The notes: a model not told the origin generated them from the sequence alone. Counted from the stretch's first letter, positions 29,145-39,224 are shown. The stretch is DNA of 64,000 nucleotides from Pseudobutyrivibrio sp. (GCA_024697025.1 JAILGH010000008.1:19034-83033); one strand, 5' to 3'. A program made the numbers and translations.

Positions 29145-30242
29145 TTAATTACCCAACAGTTTCTTCTCCAAAGCAGCGAAGTCGTACTCTCGCTGTGAAA
29201 AGTTGTGGAACTTGTTATTTGCCTTAGGCTTCTGACCTTGTGTGCTGCCGTTTCTAACACGGTTAGCAGATGAAAGCTTTGACACAGAAGCAGTAGCAAA
29301 TTCCTGATCTAGGCGACCTATGTCGTCCAAGGTCTTGACCGCTGATTTCTTCCAGCTTGTAAGGATTGAATCTGCATACTTGAAAGATGGTTTGTTGGTG
29401 GAAACCACTGTACGCTTGCAAGCTTCGCAAATAATGTCTAATCCAAAGCTGTATGTGTTCGTCCATTTATCTATGTAGCTAAGCTCTGATTCAATAAGGT
29501 CCCTACCGGAGATGCCAAAGGCCTTCATGATGGAATAAACAGTGTTGTTGCGAGAAGAACTAGAATGTCTAGCTGCTTCTACTGTTGTGATACCATCCTC
29601 AGCCCAGTTTCTGGCAACTGTGTCCATGTAGTGGAAACTATTGTGACCATTGCTTAGGCAAGTCTCAATAAGATATTCAATCAAATCGAGACTCATGTGT
29701 AAGCCATCATACCAGAACAAAAGTGTATTGGTGTCTGAGTAAGATAGCGGACGACCTAAATAAGTCTGGGTGGCAAAGATTAAATCTTCAACTGCCTCCT
29801 CTTCCTTGAAGGCATCAAGCTCGTCGGCGCTGTAGCTTGGACGAACCGCCGCCTGTCTATTAGATGAAACTGCAGGAGCGACAGCCTCGGTAGCTGTGCT
29901 TAAACCTACAGCGTTATTTACGGATGTGAACGAAGAACCAGTTCCATTCACATCAACTAAGCAGATTCCTGAAAGCTCGTTATCTGAGGTGTACTCAAGA
30001 TGAAGCAGGCCAACTTTCTCCCAATAAAGTAAAGCGCGCATTACGTCTTTTTCTGTGTGGTCCAAGCAGTCCGCCAACTGCCCGATGGAAAATTCGATTC
30101 CATCGTTGTTTAGACAACGAAGTAGATAAAGGTAAATCTTGACGTATTCCCCATTGGCATCTTTCATGAAATCATCGATAAAAGTATTAGAAACACAAGT
30201 GAATCCTGCGTTATTACTTGTATGCAACATGATGTCAGCCAT
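29145..30242 (-). CDS. DnaD-domain replication initiation protein
   Basis: N-terminal winged-helix (VKIYLYLLRCLNNDGIEFSIGQLADCL..KDVMRALLYWEKVGLL); DnaB_2/DnaD motif FKYADSILTSWKKSAVKTLDDI. Confidence 0.87.
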   Translation of the reverse strand: MADIMLHTSNNAGFTCVSNTFIDDFMKDANGEYVKIYLYLLRCLNNDGIEFSIGQLADCLDHTEKDVMRALLYWEKVGLLHLEYTSDNELSGICLVDVNGTGSSFTSVNNAVGLSTATEAVAPAVSSNRQAAVRPSYSADELDAFKEEEAVEDLIFATQTYLGRPLSYSDTNTLLFWYDGLHMSLDLIEYLIETCLSNGHNSFHYMDTVARNWAEDGITTVEAARHSSSSRNNTVYSIMKAFGISGRDLIESELSYIDKWTNTYSFGLDIICEACKRTVVSTNKPSFKYADSILTSWKKSAVKTLDDIGRLDQEFATASVSKLSSANRVRNGSTQGQKPKANNKFHNFSQREYDFAALEKKLLGN

Positions 30243-30349
30243 AATATTATCCTCTCCTTAATAACCTGAGGCAAATTATAGCAAAATAATTTTAAAAAGA
30301 AAAGGGGAGAAGGGCCGCAAACCCTTGTAAATAAAGGGTTTGTGAGTGT

Positions 30350-30454
30350 TGTGGATAATGTGGAAAAGTATTACAAGTTTAGAAAAAAAAGGATAAAAAA
30401 ATCCACATTTTTGTGCATAAGAATTAAGCAAAAAAATGTGGATAATGTGGATAA
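30350..30454 (-). promoter_or_regulatory. Cluster of DnaA-box-like 9-mers between murC and dnaD
   Basis: TGTGGATAA at 30350-30358, 30437-30445, 30446-30454; TGTGCATAA at 30412-30420; one-mismatch TGTGGAAAA at 30359-30367. All read TTATNCACA on the minus strand. Confidence 0.75.
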
Positions 30455-31834
30455 CTACCTGTTAAGTAAGTTTTCGCCTACTAAATAGACGTTTCCGGCA
30501 CCCATAGTTATCAACAAGTCATTGTTGACAATATTTTTTTCTAAAAATTTTTCACAGGCGTCAAAAGAACCTAAATAATGTACTTCAGTTCCAAGCTTTT
30601 CTATTCTATCTGCAATATCCTTTGAGCTGACTCCGTAAACATCTGGCTCTCTAGCTGCATAGATGTCAGCAAGAAGTACTACGTCCGCTGCGCTAAGAGC
30701 CTCAGCGAAATCATCTAAAAAGCTAAGTGTACGTGTGTATGTGTGAGGCTGGAAGCAAACAACCACTCTGTTGTGAGGATAGTTTGCAGCAGCTGATAAG
30801 CTAGCCTTAATCTCTGTTGGATGATGAGCGTAGTCATCAACCACAGTTGCACCCTTATAGGTACCTTTAAGTTCGAACCTGCGGTGAGCACCACCAAACT
30901 TTGCAAGACCTGCCTTAATGTGGTCATAGCTGATACCCATTTCCAAACAAAGAGCAATAGCAGAAAGAGCGTTGCTGATGTTGTGGTCTCCAGGTACATT
31001 TAGGTTAACTTTATCAAGAGACTTTCCGTTGTAAACAGGAACAAAGCTTGCAAAGCCCTTTTCATTATAAGAAATATCTGTAGGAACTATATCGGCATCG
31101 CCCTTTAATGAATAGGTGATGACCTTGCAGTTAAGCCCCTCAGTAAAATATTTAACATCTTCAATCTCGTTGTTGATGATAAGGATACCATCGGCTGAAG
31201 TATTTGTAGCAAACTTCTTAAAGGAAGCACGATAATTTTCAAGATTCTTGAAAAAGTCCAAGTGGTCCGCTTCTACATTTAAGATAATGTTGTACTTAGG
31301 AAAGAATGAATGATAGCTGTTGGTGTACTCACAAGCTTCTGTGATAAAAATGTCGCTATCTCCAACGTGCACATTGCTGTGAATGGCATCGAGGATACCG
31401 CCCACAGAAATGGTAGGGTCCTCTGCTGTCTCAAGGAGAATCTGGCTAATCATGGATGTGGTGGTTGTCTTGCCGTGAGTACCAGAAACTGTGATAGAGC
31501 GAGTGTAGTTGGCCATAATCTCTCCAAGTAGCTCTGCTCTTGTAAGCATTGGCTTGCCTGAAGCCTTGGCTGCAACAAACTCTGGATTGTCATCTGCAAT
31601 AGCTGCTGTATATACAATAAGATCTATGTCATCGGTAATGTTGGCAGCGGCCTGAGGATAAGAAACCTTAGCTCCAAGAGCCTCAAGATGCTTAGTCAAG
31701 TCAGAGCATTCCCTGTCAGAGCCAGAGATAGTAAAGCCTGCGCCAAGCAATATTTCAGCTAAACCGCTCATGCTTATACCGCCTATTCCGATGAAATGTA
31801 CATGTATTTTGTTGTCAAAGTTTAATTTGTACAT
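30455..31834 (-). CDS. murC: UDP-N-acetylmuramate--L-alanine ligase
   Basis: HFIGIGGISMSGLAEILL, VSGTHGKTTTTSM, DDYAHHPTEI, FQPHTYTRT. Confidence 0.97.
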   Translation of the reverse strand: MYKLNFDNKIHVHFIGIGGISMSGLAEILLGAGFTISGSDRECSDLTKHLEALGAKVSYPQAAANITDDIDLIVYTAAIADDNPEFVAAKASGKPMLTRAELLGEIMANYTRSITVSGTHGKTTTTSMISQILLETAEDPTISVGGILDAIHSNVHVGDSDIFITEACEYTNSYHSFFPKYNIILNVEADHLDFFKNLENYRASFKKFATNTSADGILIINNEIEDVKYFTEGLNCKVITYSLKGDADIVPTDISYNEKGFASFVPVYNGKSLDKVNLNVPGDHNISNALSAIALCLEMGISYDHIKAGLAKFGGAHRRFELKGTYKGATVVDDYAHHPTEIKASLSAAANYPHNRVVVCFQPHTYTRTLSFLDDFAEALSAADVVLLADIYAAREPDVYGVSSKDIADRIEKLGTEVHYLGSFDACEKFLEKNIVNNDLLITMGAGNVYLVGENLLNR

Positions 31835-32015
31835 GATGTATTCCTTCTTATTAAAAATTTCTCAACTTAAATACATTAAACCCAAACGCGATTTGTTTCA
31901 AGTCTTTTTGAACATTCAAAAAGGTCGAAGTTGAATAAAAAATATATTGTTTCGACATATTGATGGCAAGTTGTCAAACTATTAGCGAAGATACGGTAAA
32001 AAATTACGAATATTA

Positions 32016-32044
32016 TTGCGACTATTTTGACACTTTGCTATACT
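32016..32044 (+). promoter_or_regulatory. Putative promoter for glgCD with about 130-nt 5' leader
   Basis: TTGCGA - 17 bp - TATACT; the ATG lies about 135 bp downstream. Confidence 0.5.
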
Positions 32045-32178
32045 GATTACATAGATTGTGGATATTGTCGAGGCAGACTGTCCATGCTTTAGATTTCCGA
32101 GTGCAGATGTATTTTAGAAATCAAGGGGAGTGCACGGGGTTTTTAGCACATCCTTCACTGACACCATGAGAAAGGCAG

Positions 32179-33462
32179 ATGATAGGGATGATTAGAAAAG
32201 AGATGATTGCAATGCTTCTTGCTGGCGGGCAAGGAAGCAGATTGGGCGTGCTAACGTCCGATGTTGCAAAGCCAGCAGTTTCTTTCGGGGGGAAATATCG
32301 TATTATTGACTTCCCTCTTTCAAATTGTATCAATTCAGGAATTGATACCGTTGGCGTTCTTACTCAGTATCAACCATTGGTTCTGAATTCTCATATTGGA
32401 ATCGGTATTCCATGGGATTTGGATAGAAACAATGGAGGTGTGACAGTTCTTCCACCATATGAGAAGAGCGACACTAGTGAGTGGTATTCTGGAACCGCCA
32501 ATGCAATTTTCCAGAACCTTAAATACATGGAAAATTATAATCCTGAGTATGTACTTATTCTTTCGGGCGACCACATCTACAAGATGGATTATGAAGCCAT
32601 GTTAGATTTTCATAAAAGTAAAGGTGCAGAGGTTACGATTGCGGTAATACCTGTGCCTATTGAGGAAGCATCAAGATTTGGTGTTGTCATAGCAGACGAC
32701 GAAAAACGCATAAGCGAATTTGAGGAAAAGCCAGCTGAGCCACGAAGTAACTTAGCTTCCATGGGAATATATATATTCAGTTGGAAAGCACTTAAGGAAT
32801 CACTTTTGGCGCTTAGAGAGCAGAGTAATTGTGATTTTGGAAAGCACATTATTCCGTATCTACACGAAAAGGGTTCACCAATGTACGCCTACGAATTTAA
32901 CAGCTATTGGAAGGACGTAGGTACCTTGGGTTCATATTGGGAAGCCAATATGGAGCTTATCGATTTAATTCCAGAGTTTAACTTGTACGAAGAATTCTGG
33001 AAGATATACACCAACCAAAACATAATTGAGCCGCAATTTGTTGCAAGCACAGCGGTGGTGGAAAAGGCGATTGTTGGTGCGGGCGCACAGATATACGGAG
33101 AGATTTACAATTCAGTATTGGGCGCAGGCGTTGTAATAGAAGAAGGCACAATCGTCCGTGATTCGATTATCATGGAAGGAGCCATAATCGGTAAGAACTG
33201 TGTTTTGGACAAAGCAATCATCGCAGAGAACACAGTGATTGGCGAGGGAACTAAGATTGGCCAAGGGGAGGAAGCAACCAGCAAGCTAAATGCAAGCATA
33301 TATTCATTTGGACTTGCGGTAATCGGAGAGAATTCAGTTATCCCTGCAAATGTAACTATAGGCAAGAATACAGCTATCAAAGGCGAGACTAGCGAAGCGG
33401 ATTATCCTGACGGACAGTTAGCTAGTGGCGGCTACATTATCAAGGCAGGTGATCGATTATGA
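32179..33462 (+). CDS. glgC: Glucose-1-phosphate adenylyltransferase, catalytic subunit
   Basis: [55 protein letters not shown], left-handed beta-helix C-terminus. Start may be 32188. Confidence 0.96.
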   Translation: MIGMIRKEMIAMLLAGGQGSRLGVLTSDVAKPAVSFGGKYRIIDFPLSNCINSGIDTVGVLTQYQPLVLNSHIGIGIPWDLDRNNGGVTVLPPYEKSDTSEWYSGTANAIFQNLKYMENYNPEYVLILSGDHIYKMDYEAMLDFHKSKGAEVTIAVIPVPIEEASRFGVVIADDEKRISEFEEKPAEPRSNLASMGIYIFSWKALKESLLALREQSNCDFGKHIIPYLHEKGSPMYAYEFNSYWKDVGTLGSYWEANMELIDLIPEFNLYEEFWKIYTNQNIIEPQFVASTAVVEKAIVGAGAQIYGEIYNSVLGAGVVIEEGTIVRDSIIMEGAIIGKNCVLDKAIIAENTVIGEGTKIGQGEEATSKLNASIYSFGLAVIGENSVIPANVTIGKNTAIKGETSEADYPDGQLASGGYIIKAGDRL

Positions 33463-34592
33463 AAGCATTAGGTATTATTCTGGCGGGTGGAAACAGCAGT
33501 AGAATGCAGAATCTTACTGACAAGCGAGCCATAGCTGCTATGCCGGTGGGAGGCAGTTACAGATGTATCGATTTTGTCTTATCTAATATGACAAATTCTC
33601 ACATCCAAACTGTTGCTGTGCTATCCCAGTACAACGCTCGTTCCTTAAACGAGCATCTTAATTCATCAAAATGGTGGAACTTCGGTAGAAAGCAGGGAGG
33701 TCTCTTCCTTTTCACACCGACAGTCACCACAAACAATAGCTGGTGGTATAGAGGTACCGCCGATGCCATTTGGCAAAATATTGATTTTCTAAAGAAAAGA
33801 CACGAGCCTTATGTTATTATAGCTAGCGGTGATTGTGTTTATAAACTTGATTTCAACAAAGTTTTAGACTTCCACATCGCAAAACAGGCTGACATAACAG
33901 TGGTTTGTGCCAAGCTACCAGAAGGTGACGACATCAATCGTTACGGCGTGGTAGAAATGGATAAGGATGGCAGAATCACAGAGTTTGAAGAGAAGCCGAT
34001 GGTTGCAAAATCGGATACCGTTTCTGCCGGAGTCTACGTTATAAGACGTAGGGCCCTTATAGATTTGCTAGAGGAGTGCAATAAAGAGGGCAGATACAAT
34101 TTTGTTACAGACATTCTCATAAGATACAAGAGCATGAAGAAAATCTACGGATACATGATGGAGGGCTACTGGTCAAACATCGCTGATGTAGATAGTTACT
34201 TCAAGGCAAACATGGATTTCTTAAGAAAGGATGTTAGAGATAATTTCTTCCACACAGAGCCAGGGTTATATTCAAAGACCCACGACCTGCCGCCTGCTAA
34301 ATATAATGCAGGTTCCAACGTTAAAAATTCTCTTGTGGCGGGAGGATGCATCATTAACAGTACTGTAGAGAATTCTGTACTGTTTAAAAAAGCATTTGTT
34401 GGCAACAACTCAGTTGTTAAGAATTGCGTCATTTTAAACGGAGCATACATAGGGGACAACGTGCACGTAGAGAATTGCATTGTTGAAAGCCATGAGACAT
34501 TGCTCAGCGGATCCACATACATTGGGGAAGATGGAATCCGCATAGTTACCGGAAACAAAAACAGATACGATATGCCAGTTGGGGAGGTATAG
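33459..34592 (+). CDS. glgD: Glucose-1-phosphate adenylyltransferase regulatory-like subunit
   Basis: [47 protein letters not shown]; overlaps glgC stop. Confidence 0.94.
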   Translation: MKALGIILAGGNSSRMQNLTDKRAIAAMPVGGSYRCIDFVLSNMTNSHIQTVAVLSQYNARSLNEHLNSSKWWNFGRKQGGLFLFTPTVTTNNSWWYRGTADAIWQNIDFLKKRHEPYVIIASGDCVYKLDFNKVLDFHIAKQADITVVCAKLPEGDDINRYGVVEMDKDGRITEFEEKPMVAKSDTVSAGVYVIRRRALIDLLEECNKEGRYNFVTDILIRYKSMKKIYGYMMEGYWSNIADVDSYFKANMDFLRKDVRDNFFHTEPGLYSKTHDLPPAKYNAGSNVKNSLVAGGCIINSTVENSVLFKKAFVGNNSVVKNCVILNGAYIGDNVHVENCIVESHETLLSGSTYIGEDGIRIVTGNKNRYDMPVGEV

Positions 34593-34596
34593 GACA

Positions 34597-34857
34597 ATGC
34601 AAATCACTGATATCAGAATTCGCAAAATCGAAAAAGAAGGTAAGATGAAGGCTGTAGTTTCAGTCACAATTGATGAGGAGTTTGTAATTCACGACATCAA
34701 GATTATTGAAGGAGACAAGGGACTATTTATCGCGATGCCATCTAGACGTGGTTCAGAGGGCGGCTACAAGGATATTGCACATCCAATCCGTTCAACCACA
34801 AGAGAGCAGATGCAGACAATGATACTTAACAAGTATAAGGAAGAGTTCCCAGAATAG
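34597..34857 (+). CDS. spoVG: Septation regulator SpoVG
   Basis: [49 protein letters not shown]; start 34597 supported by ggggaggt RBS rather than ORF-track start 34579. Confidence 0.95.
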   Translation: MQITDIRIRKIEKEGKMKAVVSVTIDEEFVIHDIKIIEGDKGLFIAMPSRRGSEGGYKDIAHPIRSTTREQMQTMILNKYKEEFPE

Positions 34858-34862
34858 GATTT

Positions 34863-35438
34863 ATGTTTTTAATTGTTGGTCTAGGCAATCCAGAGAGAAA
34901 GTACGATGGAACCAGACATAATGTAGGCTTTGAAGCCATTGATGCTATCGCCCAAAAGTATGGGATAGATGTTAAACACAAAGAGCATAAGGGCCTTGTT
35001 GGAAAAGGCCGAATAAATGGCAAAAAGGTTATGCTGGTAAAGCCTCAGACGTATATGAACCTTAGCGGAGAATGTATATTTGAGCTGACAGAATACTATG
35101 ATGTTGACCCTATCACAGAATTGATAGTCATTTCTGATGACGTTTCCCTATCAACAGGAAACATTCGAGTTCGAAAAAAGGGTAGTGCAGGTGGACATAA
35201 TGGATTAAAGAGCATCATAGGTTTACTTGATACCAACGAATTCCCTCGTATAAGAGTTGGAGTTGGAGAGTGTCAAAACGGAGACATGGTAGCCCACGTT
35301 TTGGGTCGATATGATTCCGAGGACAGACAGCGAGTAGATGATTCTTTCGAAAAGGTGATTGGTGCTGTTGAATTGTTCTTAGAGGGACAGTTGGATAGTG
35401 CGATGAACAAATATAACGTTAAAGAAAAGATAGAGTAG
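34863..35438 (+). CDS. pth: Peptidyl-tRNA hydrolase
   Basis: LIVGLGNPERKYDGTRHNVGFEAID, LVKPQTYMNLSGE, GSAGGHNGLKSI. Confidence 0.97.
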   Translation: MFLIVGLGNPERKYDGTRHNVGFEAIDAIAQKYGIDVKHKEHKGLVGKGRINGKKVMLVKPQTYMNLSGECIFELTEYYDVDPITELIVISDDVSLSTGNIRVRKKGSAGGHNGLKSIIGLLDTNEFPRIRVGVGECQNGDMVAHVLGRYDSEDRQRVDDSFEKVIGAVELFLEGQLDSAMNKYNVKEKIE

Positions 35439-35457
35439 GATACCTACTCTATTTTTT
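35430..35457 (+). terminator. Rho-independent terminator overlapping the pth stop codon
   Basis: atagagtagg-ata-cctactctat followed by ttttt. Confidence 0.85.
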
Positions 35458-35461
35458 GTAG

Positions 35462-35544
35462 GTGGACCAGGGGGACGGGGCTAGTGGACCATTTTCTTTC
35501 GAGTTGCGAGAAAATGGTCCACTAACCCCGTCCCCCTGGTCCAC
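35462..35544. repeat. Long near-perfect palindrome (36-bp arms, 1 mismatch, 11-nt loop), REP/BIME- or MITE-like
   Basis: GTGGACCAGGGGGACGGGGCTAGTGGACCATTTTCT ... AGAAAATGGTCCACTAACCCCGTCCCCCTGGTCCAC; much more GC-rich than surroundings. Confidence 0.85.
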
Positions 35545-35796
35545 TATTCGAAATGTCTACAAACCTTGATTTTATAGGAAACGTTTTTACACATATGTGG
35601 CATAAATTATAGAATGTAATAAAATATTTTTGTGATGGCAATTTATAAAAAATGCGAAAACAAGATTTGTTTAATATTCACTAAATTGCAACTTAAAGGG
35701 GCTTAAAAGGCTTTTTTTTAACTTAAACGATTGAAAAAACCGACTAAAAGAAATAGAATGAGTATCAATAATGATATTAGTAATGAGGGGAAATGT

Positions 35797-36195
35797 ATGA
35801 ACTTATCAAAACGCGAAGAGTCCTTAATGGACTATTTTTGGTGCAGTGAAAAGCCACTTACAGCCGATGAATTAGAGAAAGAGTTAGCTGAAAAAGGCTG
35901 GAATCACGCAGCAATCTTCAGGACAATCAAGTCGTTGGAGGAGAAGAACTTTATTAATGTAGTAGGGGTGGAAAGGCACAACAAACAATACGCAAGGTTG
36001 TTTTCGCCTGCTATTTCACAAGAGGCGTACTATACTAATTATCTGTTAGAAAAAAGAATGCCTAACAATGTATTGGAGAGGATATCCGCTGCCATGCTTG
36101 GCGTGGGTAACAGGGGCGATAAAAAGGAGGAGGTGATTGAGCGACTCGAAAACATTATCCAAGAAATGAAGAAAGAAGGTGAGAACGTAGAGTAA
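35797..36195 (+). CDS. BlaI/MecI-type transcriptional repressor
   Basis: LSKREESLMDYFWCSEKPLTADELEKEL..WNHAAIFRTIKSLEEKNFINVVG. Start 35797 with gagggg RBS preferred over 35731. Confidence 0.8.
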   Translation: MNLSKREESLMDYFWCSEKPLTADELEKELAEKGWNHAAIFRTIKSLEEKNFINVVGVERHNKQYARLFSPAISQEAYYTNYLLEKRMPNNVLERISAAMLGVGNRGDKKEEVIERLENIIQEMKKEGENVE

Positions 36196-36197
36196 AA

Positions 36198-37316
36198 ATG
36201 AAAATCACAATATTTTCTTTTGTAGCCACGGTGATTTACAGTAGTTCCATTATTTTGCTGCTGTATTTTTTAAGGACAAAGGCCAGGCTGGTAAGCGTCT
36301 GCAGCACAAGCAATATAGTTTTGCTATATATGTTTTGCGCCATCAGATTAAGTTTGCCACTGGAATTTGCATGGACATTAGCAGTTCCTATGCCGGTGAT
36401 TATCAATCCAATCTATGCTGTTCTTAAACGAAGAATCTCTCTGGGCGAGGCAGGGAGTGTAAAGCTTTATTTGGTACTTGCTGCAGTGGCGCTGTTGATT
36501 GCTCTGATTAAGATAATAATTCTTATCAGAGAGTATTTTAAGATTTATAGCACTATAGTTAAGTTTTCTAAAAAACGAATATTAAAGGATAATGCGAACC
36601 GAGATCTTGGCAAAGAAAATATTGAGATTAGAGAATGTGAAATCATAGGTAGTCCATTCAGCTTTGGGATATTTAAGAAGATGATATTACTGCCCGCAAA
36701 AGAGTATGAGACAGAAACAGAAAAACTTATTTTAATGCACGAGTACATGCATCACGCTAACAGGGATTTGCCTGTAAAGATGCTTACAGAGATATTCGTT
36801 GCAATTTTTTGGTGGAATCCAATAGTTTATTTACTAGGAAAGGATTTAAACCAAACATTCGAGCTTAGGTGCGACCAGAAGGTCGTAGAAAAGCTGGATT
36901 TCCAAGGACGGATAAAATATCTGCAGGTTTTACTGGAAGAGTACAAGAACGCCGACGAGCGAGCACTTGCCTGTGGACTTGGTTTTTCAAATTCAGTAAC
37001 AACCTTTATCGAAGAAAGATTTAAAGAGATTAAGAACTTCAACGCGGGAAAAAAGAAATATGGTAATTGCTTAGTTCCTATATTTTTTGTAGTCACATTT
37101 TTCTTATCCTATACTGTGGTGTTTCAATCGCAATACAAAGCACCTGACGGACAGATGAATACACATTATGGGGAGGAAGTTAGTAGAGAAAAGAACTACA
37201 TATATGAGTATGAAAAAAAGTATTACATTAGCATAAATAATGATTTGATTGAGATTGATGATGATTGTTTACAAGATTTGTTAAATGATGGATTTGAATT
37301 GAAAGAGGGATTATGA
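36198..37316 (+). CDS. M56/BlaR1-type membrane metallopeptidase
   Basis: HEXXH: LMHEYMHHANRDL; IFWWNPIVYLLGKDLNQTFELRCDQKVV; multiple TM helices; adjacent to BlaI-type gene. Confidence 0.9.
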   Translation: MKITIFSFVATVIYSSSIILLLYFLRTKARLVSVCSTSNIVLLYMFCAIRLSLPLEFAWTLAVPMPVIINPIYAVLKRRISLGEAGSVKLYLVLAAVALLIALIKIIILIREYFKIYSTIVKFSKKRILKDNANRDLGKENIEIRECEIIGSPFSFGIFKKMILLPAKEYETETEKLILMHEYMHHANRDLPVKMLTEIFVAIFWWNPIVYLLGKDLNQTFELRCDQKVVEKLDFQGRIKYLQVLLEEYKNADERALACGLGFSNSVTTFIEERFKEIKNFNAGKKKYGNCLVPIFFVVTFFLSYTVVFQSQYKAPDGQMNTHYGEEVSREKNYIYEYEKKYYISINNDLIEIDDDCLQDLLNDGFELKEGL

Positions 37317-37564
37317 CTATGAAGAGACATTTTTACGCTTTGTTTTGTGCAACGGCTTTGATTGGACTTATCAATTTAGGAAATACTCAACAAGGCCTTG
37401 TCGTGTCGCAACAAACCATCATCGAGAAACCTTTTGGGGTAGCGTTATTTTCACAGGATTCGGTGGTGTGGAAGTACAGAACCTACAAGGGTAAATTACA
37501 GAGACGTAGATGGAATGAAACTCAGGGTTATTGGGTTGATAACTCCTGGGAAACCATTAGTTAA
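37313..37564 (+). CDS. Small secreted protein with VVWKYRTYKGKLQRRRWNETQGYWVD motif
   Basis: N-terminal hydrophobic signal; overlaps BlaR1 stop. Confidence 0.7.
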   Translation: MTMKRHFYALFCATALIGLINLGNTQQGLVVSQQTIIEKPFGVALFSQDSVVWKYRTYKGKLQRRRWNETQGYWVDNSWETIS

Positions 37565-37590
37565 TAGCTTTCTTTTTTAGGAGGGTTGCT

Positions 37591-38301
37591 ATGGGGAAAA
37601 AAAAGAAAGATCAAATCCAAAATGTATTTGACCGTTATGAAAAGAAGTATGTGATGGATGAGAAGACGTATATAGCTTTTAGAAAAGAGCTAGAAGCTTA
37701 TATGTTAGAAGATCAATATGGTCTTCATACAATTCGTAATATATATTACGATACGGAGTGCGACGAGTTGATTAGAACCTCTATAGAAGGTCCTAAGTAC
37801 AAAGAAAAATTTAGAATTAGATGTTATGGCAAGCCTACATATGATAGCATGTGTTTCTTTGAGATTAAGAAAAAATACAAAGGTCTCGTTAACAAGAGAA
37901 GAGTTGCTATCCCAATGGAGGAAGCTGAAGCATTTTTGATTGATGGCGTGCAACCATCAAACCCAAATCAGATTTTCCATGAGATTGAATATTTCTTTGA
38001 TCACTATGAGATAATTCCAAAGAGATATATTGCCTACGACAGAGTGGCATTATATGGAATTGAAGATCCTGATTTCAGGGTAACTTTCGACAAAAACATT
38101 AGAAGTAGGACAACTAATCTTACATTATATGTTGATGACGATAATGACTATTTATTGCACGAAGGTGAAAGGTTAATGGAGGTGAAGATAGCTGACGCAA
38201 TGCCGCTGTGGTTCACACAGCTTTTATCTAAATATCAGCTTTATTCTGTTTCATTTTCTAAGTATGGGAATTTTTACAAGAGACAACTGTTACAAGCATG
38301 A
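37591..38301 (+). CDS. VTC-domain (polyphosphate polymerase-type) protein
   Basis: FDRYEKKYVMDEKTY, IRNIYYDTECDELIRTSIEGPKYKEKFRIRCYG, FFEIKKKYKGLVNKRRV, LMEVKIADAMPLWFTQLLSKYQLYSVSFSKYG. Confidence 0.87.
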   Translation: MGKKKKDQIQNVFDRYEKKYVMDEKTYIAFRKELEAYMLEDQYGLHTIRNIYYDTECDELIRTSIEGPKYKEKFRIRCYGKPTYDSMCFFEIKKKYKGLVNKRRVAIPMEEAEAFLIDGVQPSNPNQIFHEIEYFFDHYEIIPKRYIAYDRVALYGIEDPDFRVTFDKNIRSRTTNLTLYVDDDNDYLLHEGERLMEVKIADAMPLWFTQLLSKYQLYSVSFSKYGNFYKRQLLQA

Positions 38302-38315
38302 TAATTAACTAGAAA

Positions 38316-39020
38316 TTGGGGGATGAGAAAATGGAAGAATTTATTTCAATGTTTACAAGCAATACCGGAGCTGCACAGTTAACACAGAGCCAGGCTATTA
38401 TTTATTCAATACTTGCAGGTGTGTTAGGATTAGTAATTTCACTAACATATAACAAGACTGGTAAAAGGTCAAAGAACTTTGCAAGAACACTTATTATTTT
38501 ACCAATGTTGGTATGTATAGTGATGATTGTAGTTAACGGAAACTTGGGAACAAGCCTTGCAGTAGTAGGTGCATTCTCATTGGTTCGTTTCCGTTCATTG
38601 CAGGGAAGCTCACGCGACATCGGATTTATTTTCTTTTCAATGTCAGTCGGTATTGTTTGCTCGATAGGTGCTATTGGACTTGCATGTATAATTACACTTA
38701 TTATCTGTGCAATCCATTTCATACTAAACGCATGTGCATACGGTTCATGTGGGCCTGAGGAAAAGGATCTTAAGATCACAATCCCAGAGAACCTTGACTA
38801 CTCAGATATATTTGATGATATATTTGACAAGTTTACATGTTGGCATAAGCTTTTGAGCGTTAGAACAACAAACATGGGAAGTTTGTATGAAATCAACTAT
38901 CGTGTAAAATTGAAGGACGATTCATTAGAAAAAAGCTTTTTAGATGATATTCGTACAAGAAACGGCAATTTGACAGTTATCTGTGGTCGTTGTGATATCA
39001 ACGAAGCTGACGAACTTTAA
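38316..39020 (+). CDS. DUF4956-type membrane protein
   Basis: TM-rich N-terminus with NLGTSLAVVGAFSLVRFRSLQGSSRDIGFIFFSMSVG typical of VTC partners. Confidence 0.8.
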   Translation: MGDEKMEEFISMFTSNTGAAQLTQSQAIIYSILAGVLGLVISLTYNKTGKRSKNFARTLIILPMLVCIVMIVVNGNLGTSLAVVGAFSLVRFRSLQGSSRDIGFIFFSMSVGIVCSIGAIGLACIITLIICAIHFILNACAYGSCGPEEKDLKITIPENLDYSDIFDDIFDKFTCWHKLLSVRTTNMGSLYEINYRVKLKDDSLEKSFLDDIRTRNGNLTVICGRCDINEADEL

Positions 39021-39039
39021 TATTAACTTGTTATTACAG

Positions 39040-39070
39040 GAAGGACTGCCGATGCAGTCCTTCTTCTTGC
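39040..39070 (+). terminator. Rho-independent terminator
   Basis: gaaggactgc-cgat-gcagtccttc followed by ttctt. Confidence 0.75.
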
Positions 39071-39224
39071 TTAAAAATAAAGGTGTTTCAATTATGAACA
39101 AATTATAAAAGTTATTTACATTAGTAATTGAAAAATCTATACTAAAATCTATAATGATAATTGTGTGTATTAAAAGAAACATAACAATAATAGAGTAAAT
39201 ATTTTAGTTAGGGAGAAGGGAAAA

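Noticed and set aside
30350-30454. Calling this region the chromosomal oriC
   Set aside because: No dnaA or dnaN in the window and skew could not be computed; reported only as a DnaA-box cluster.
35797-37316. Beta-lactam resistance locus
   Set aside because: BlaI/BlaR1-type genes are present but no beta-lactamase or PBP2a-like target is adjacent.
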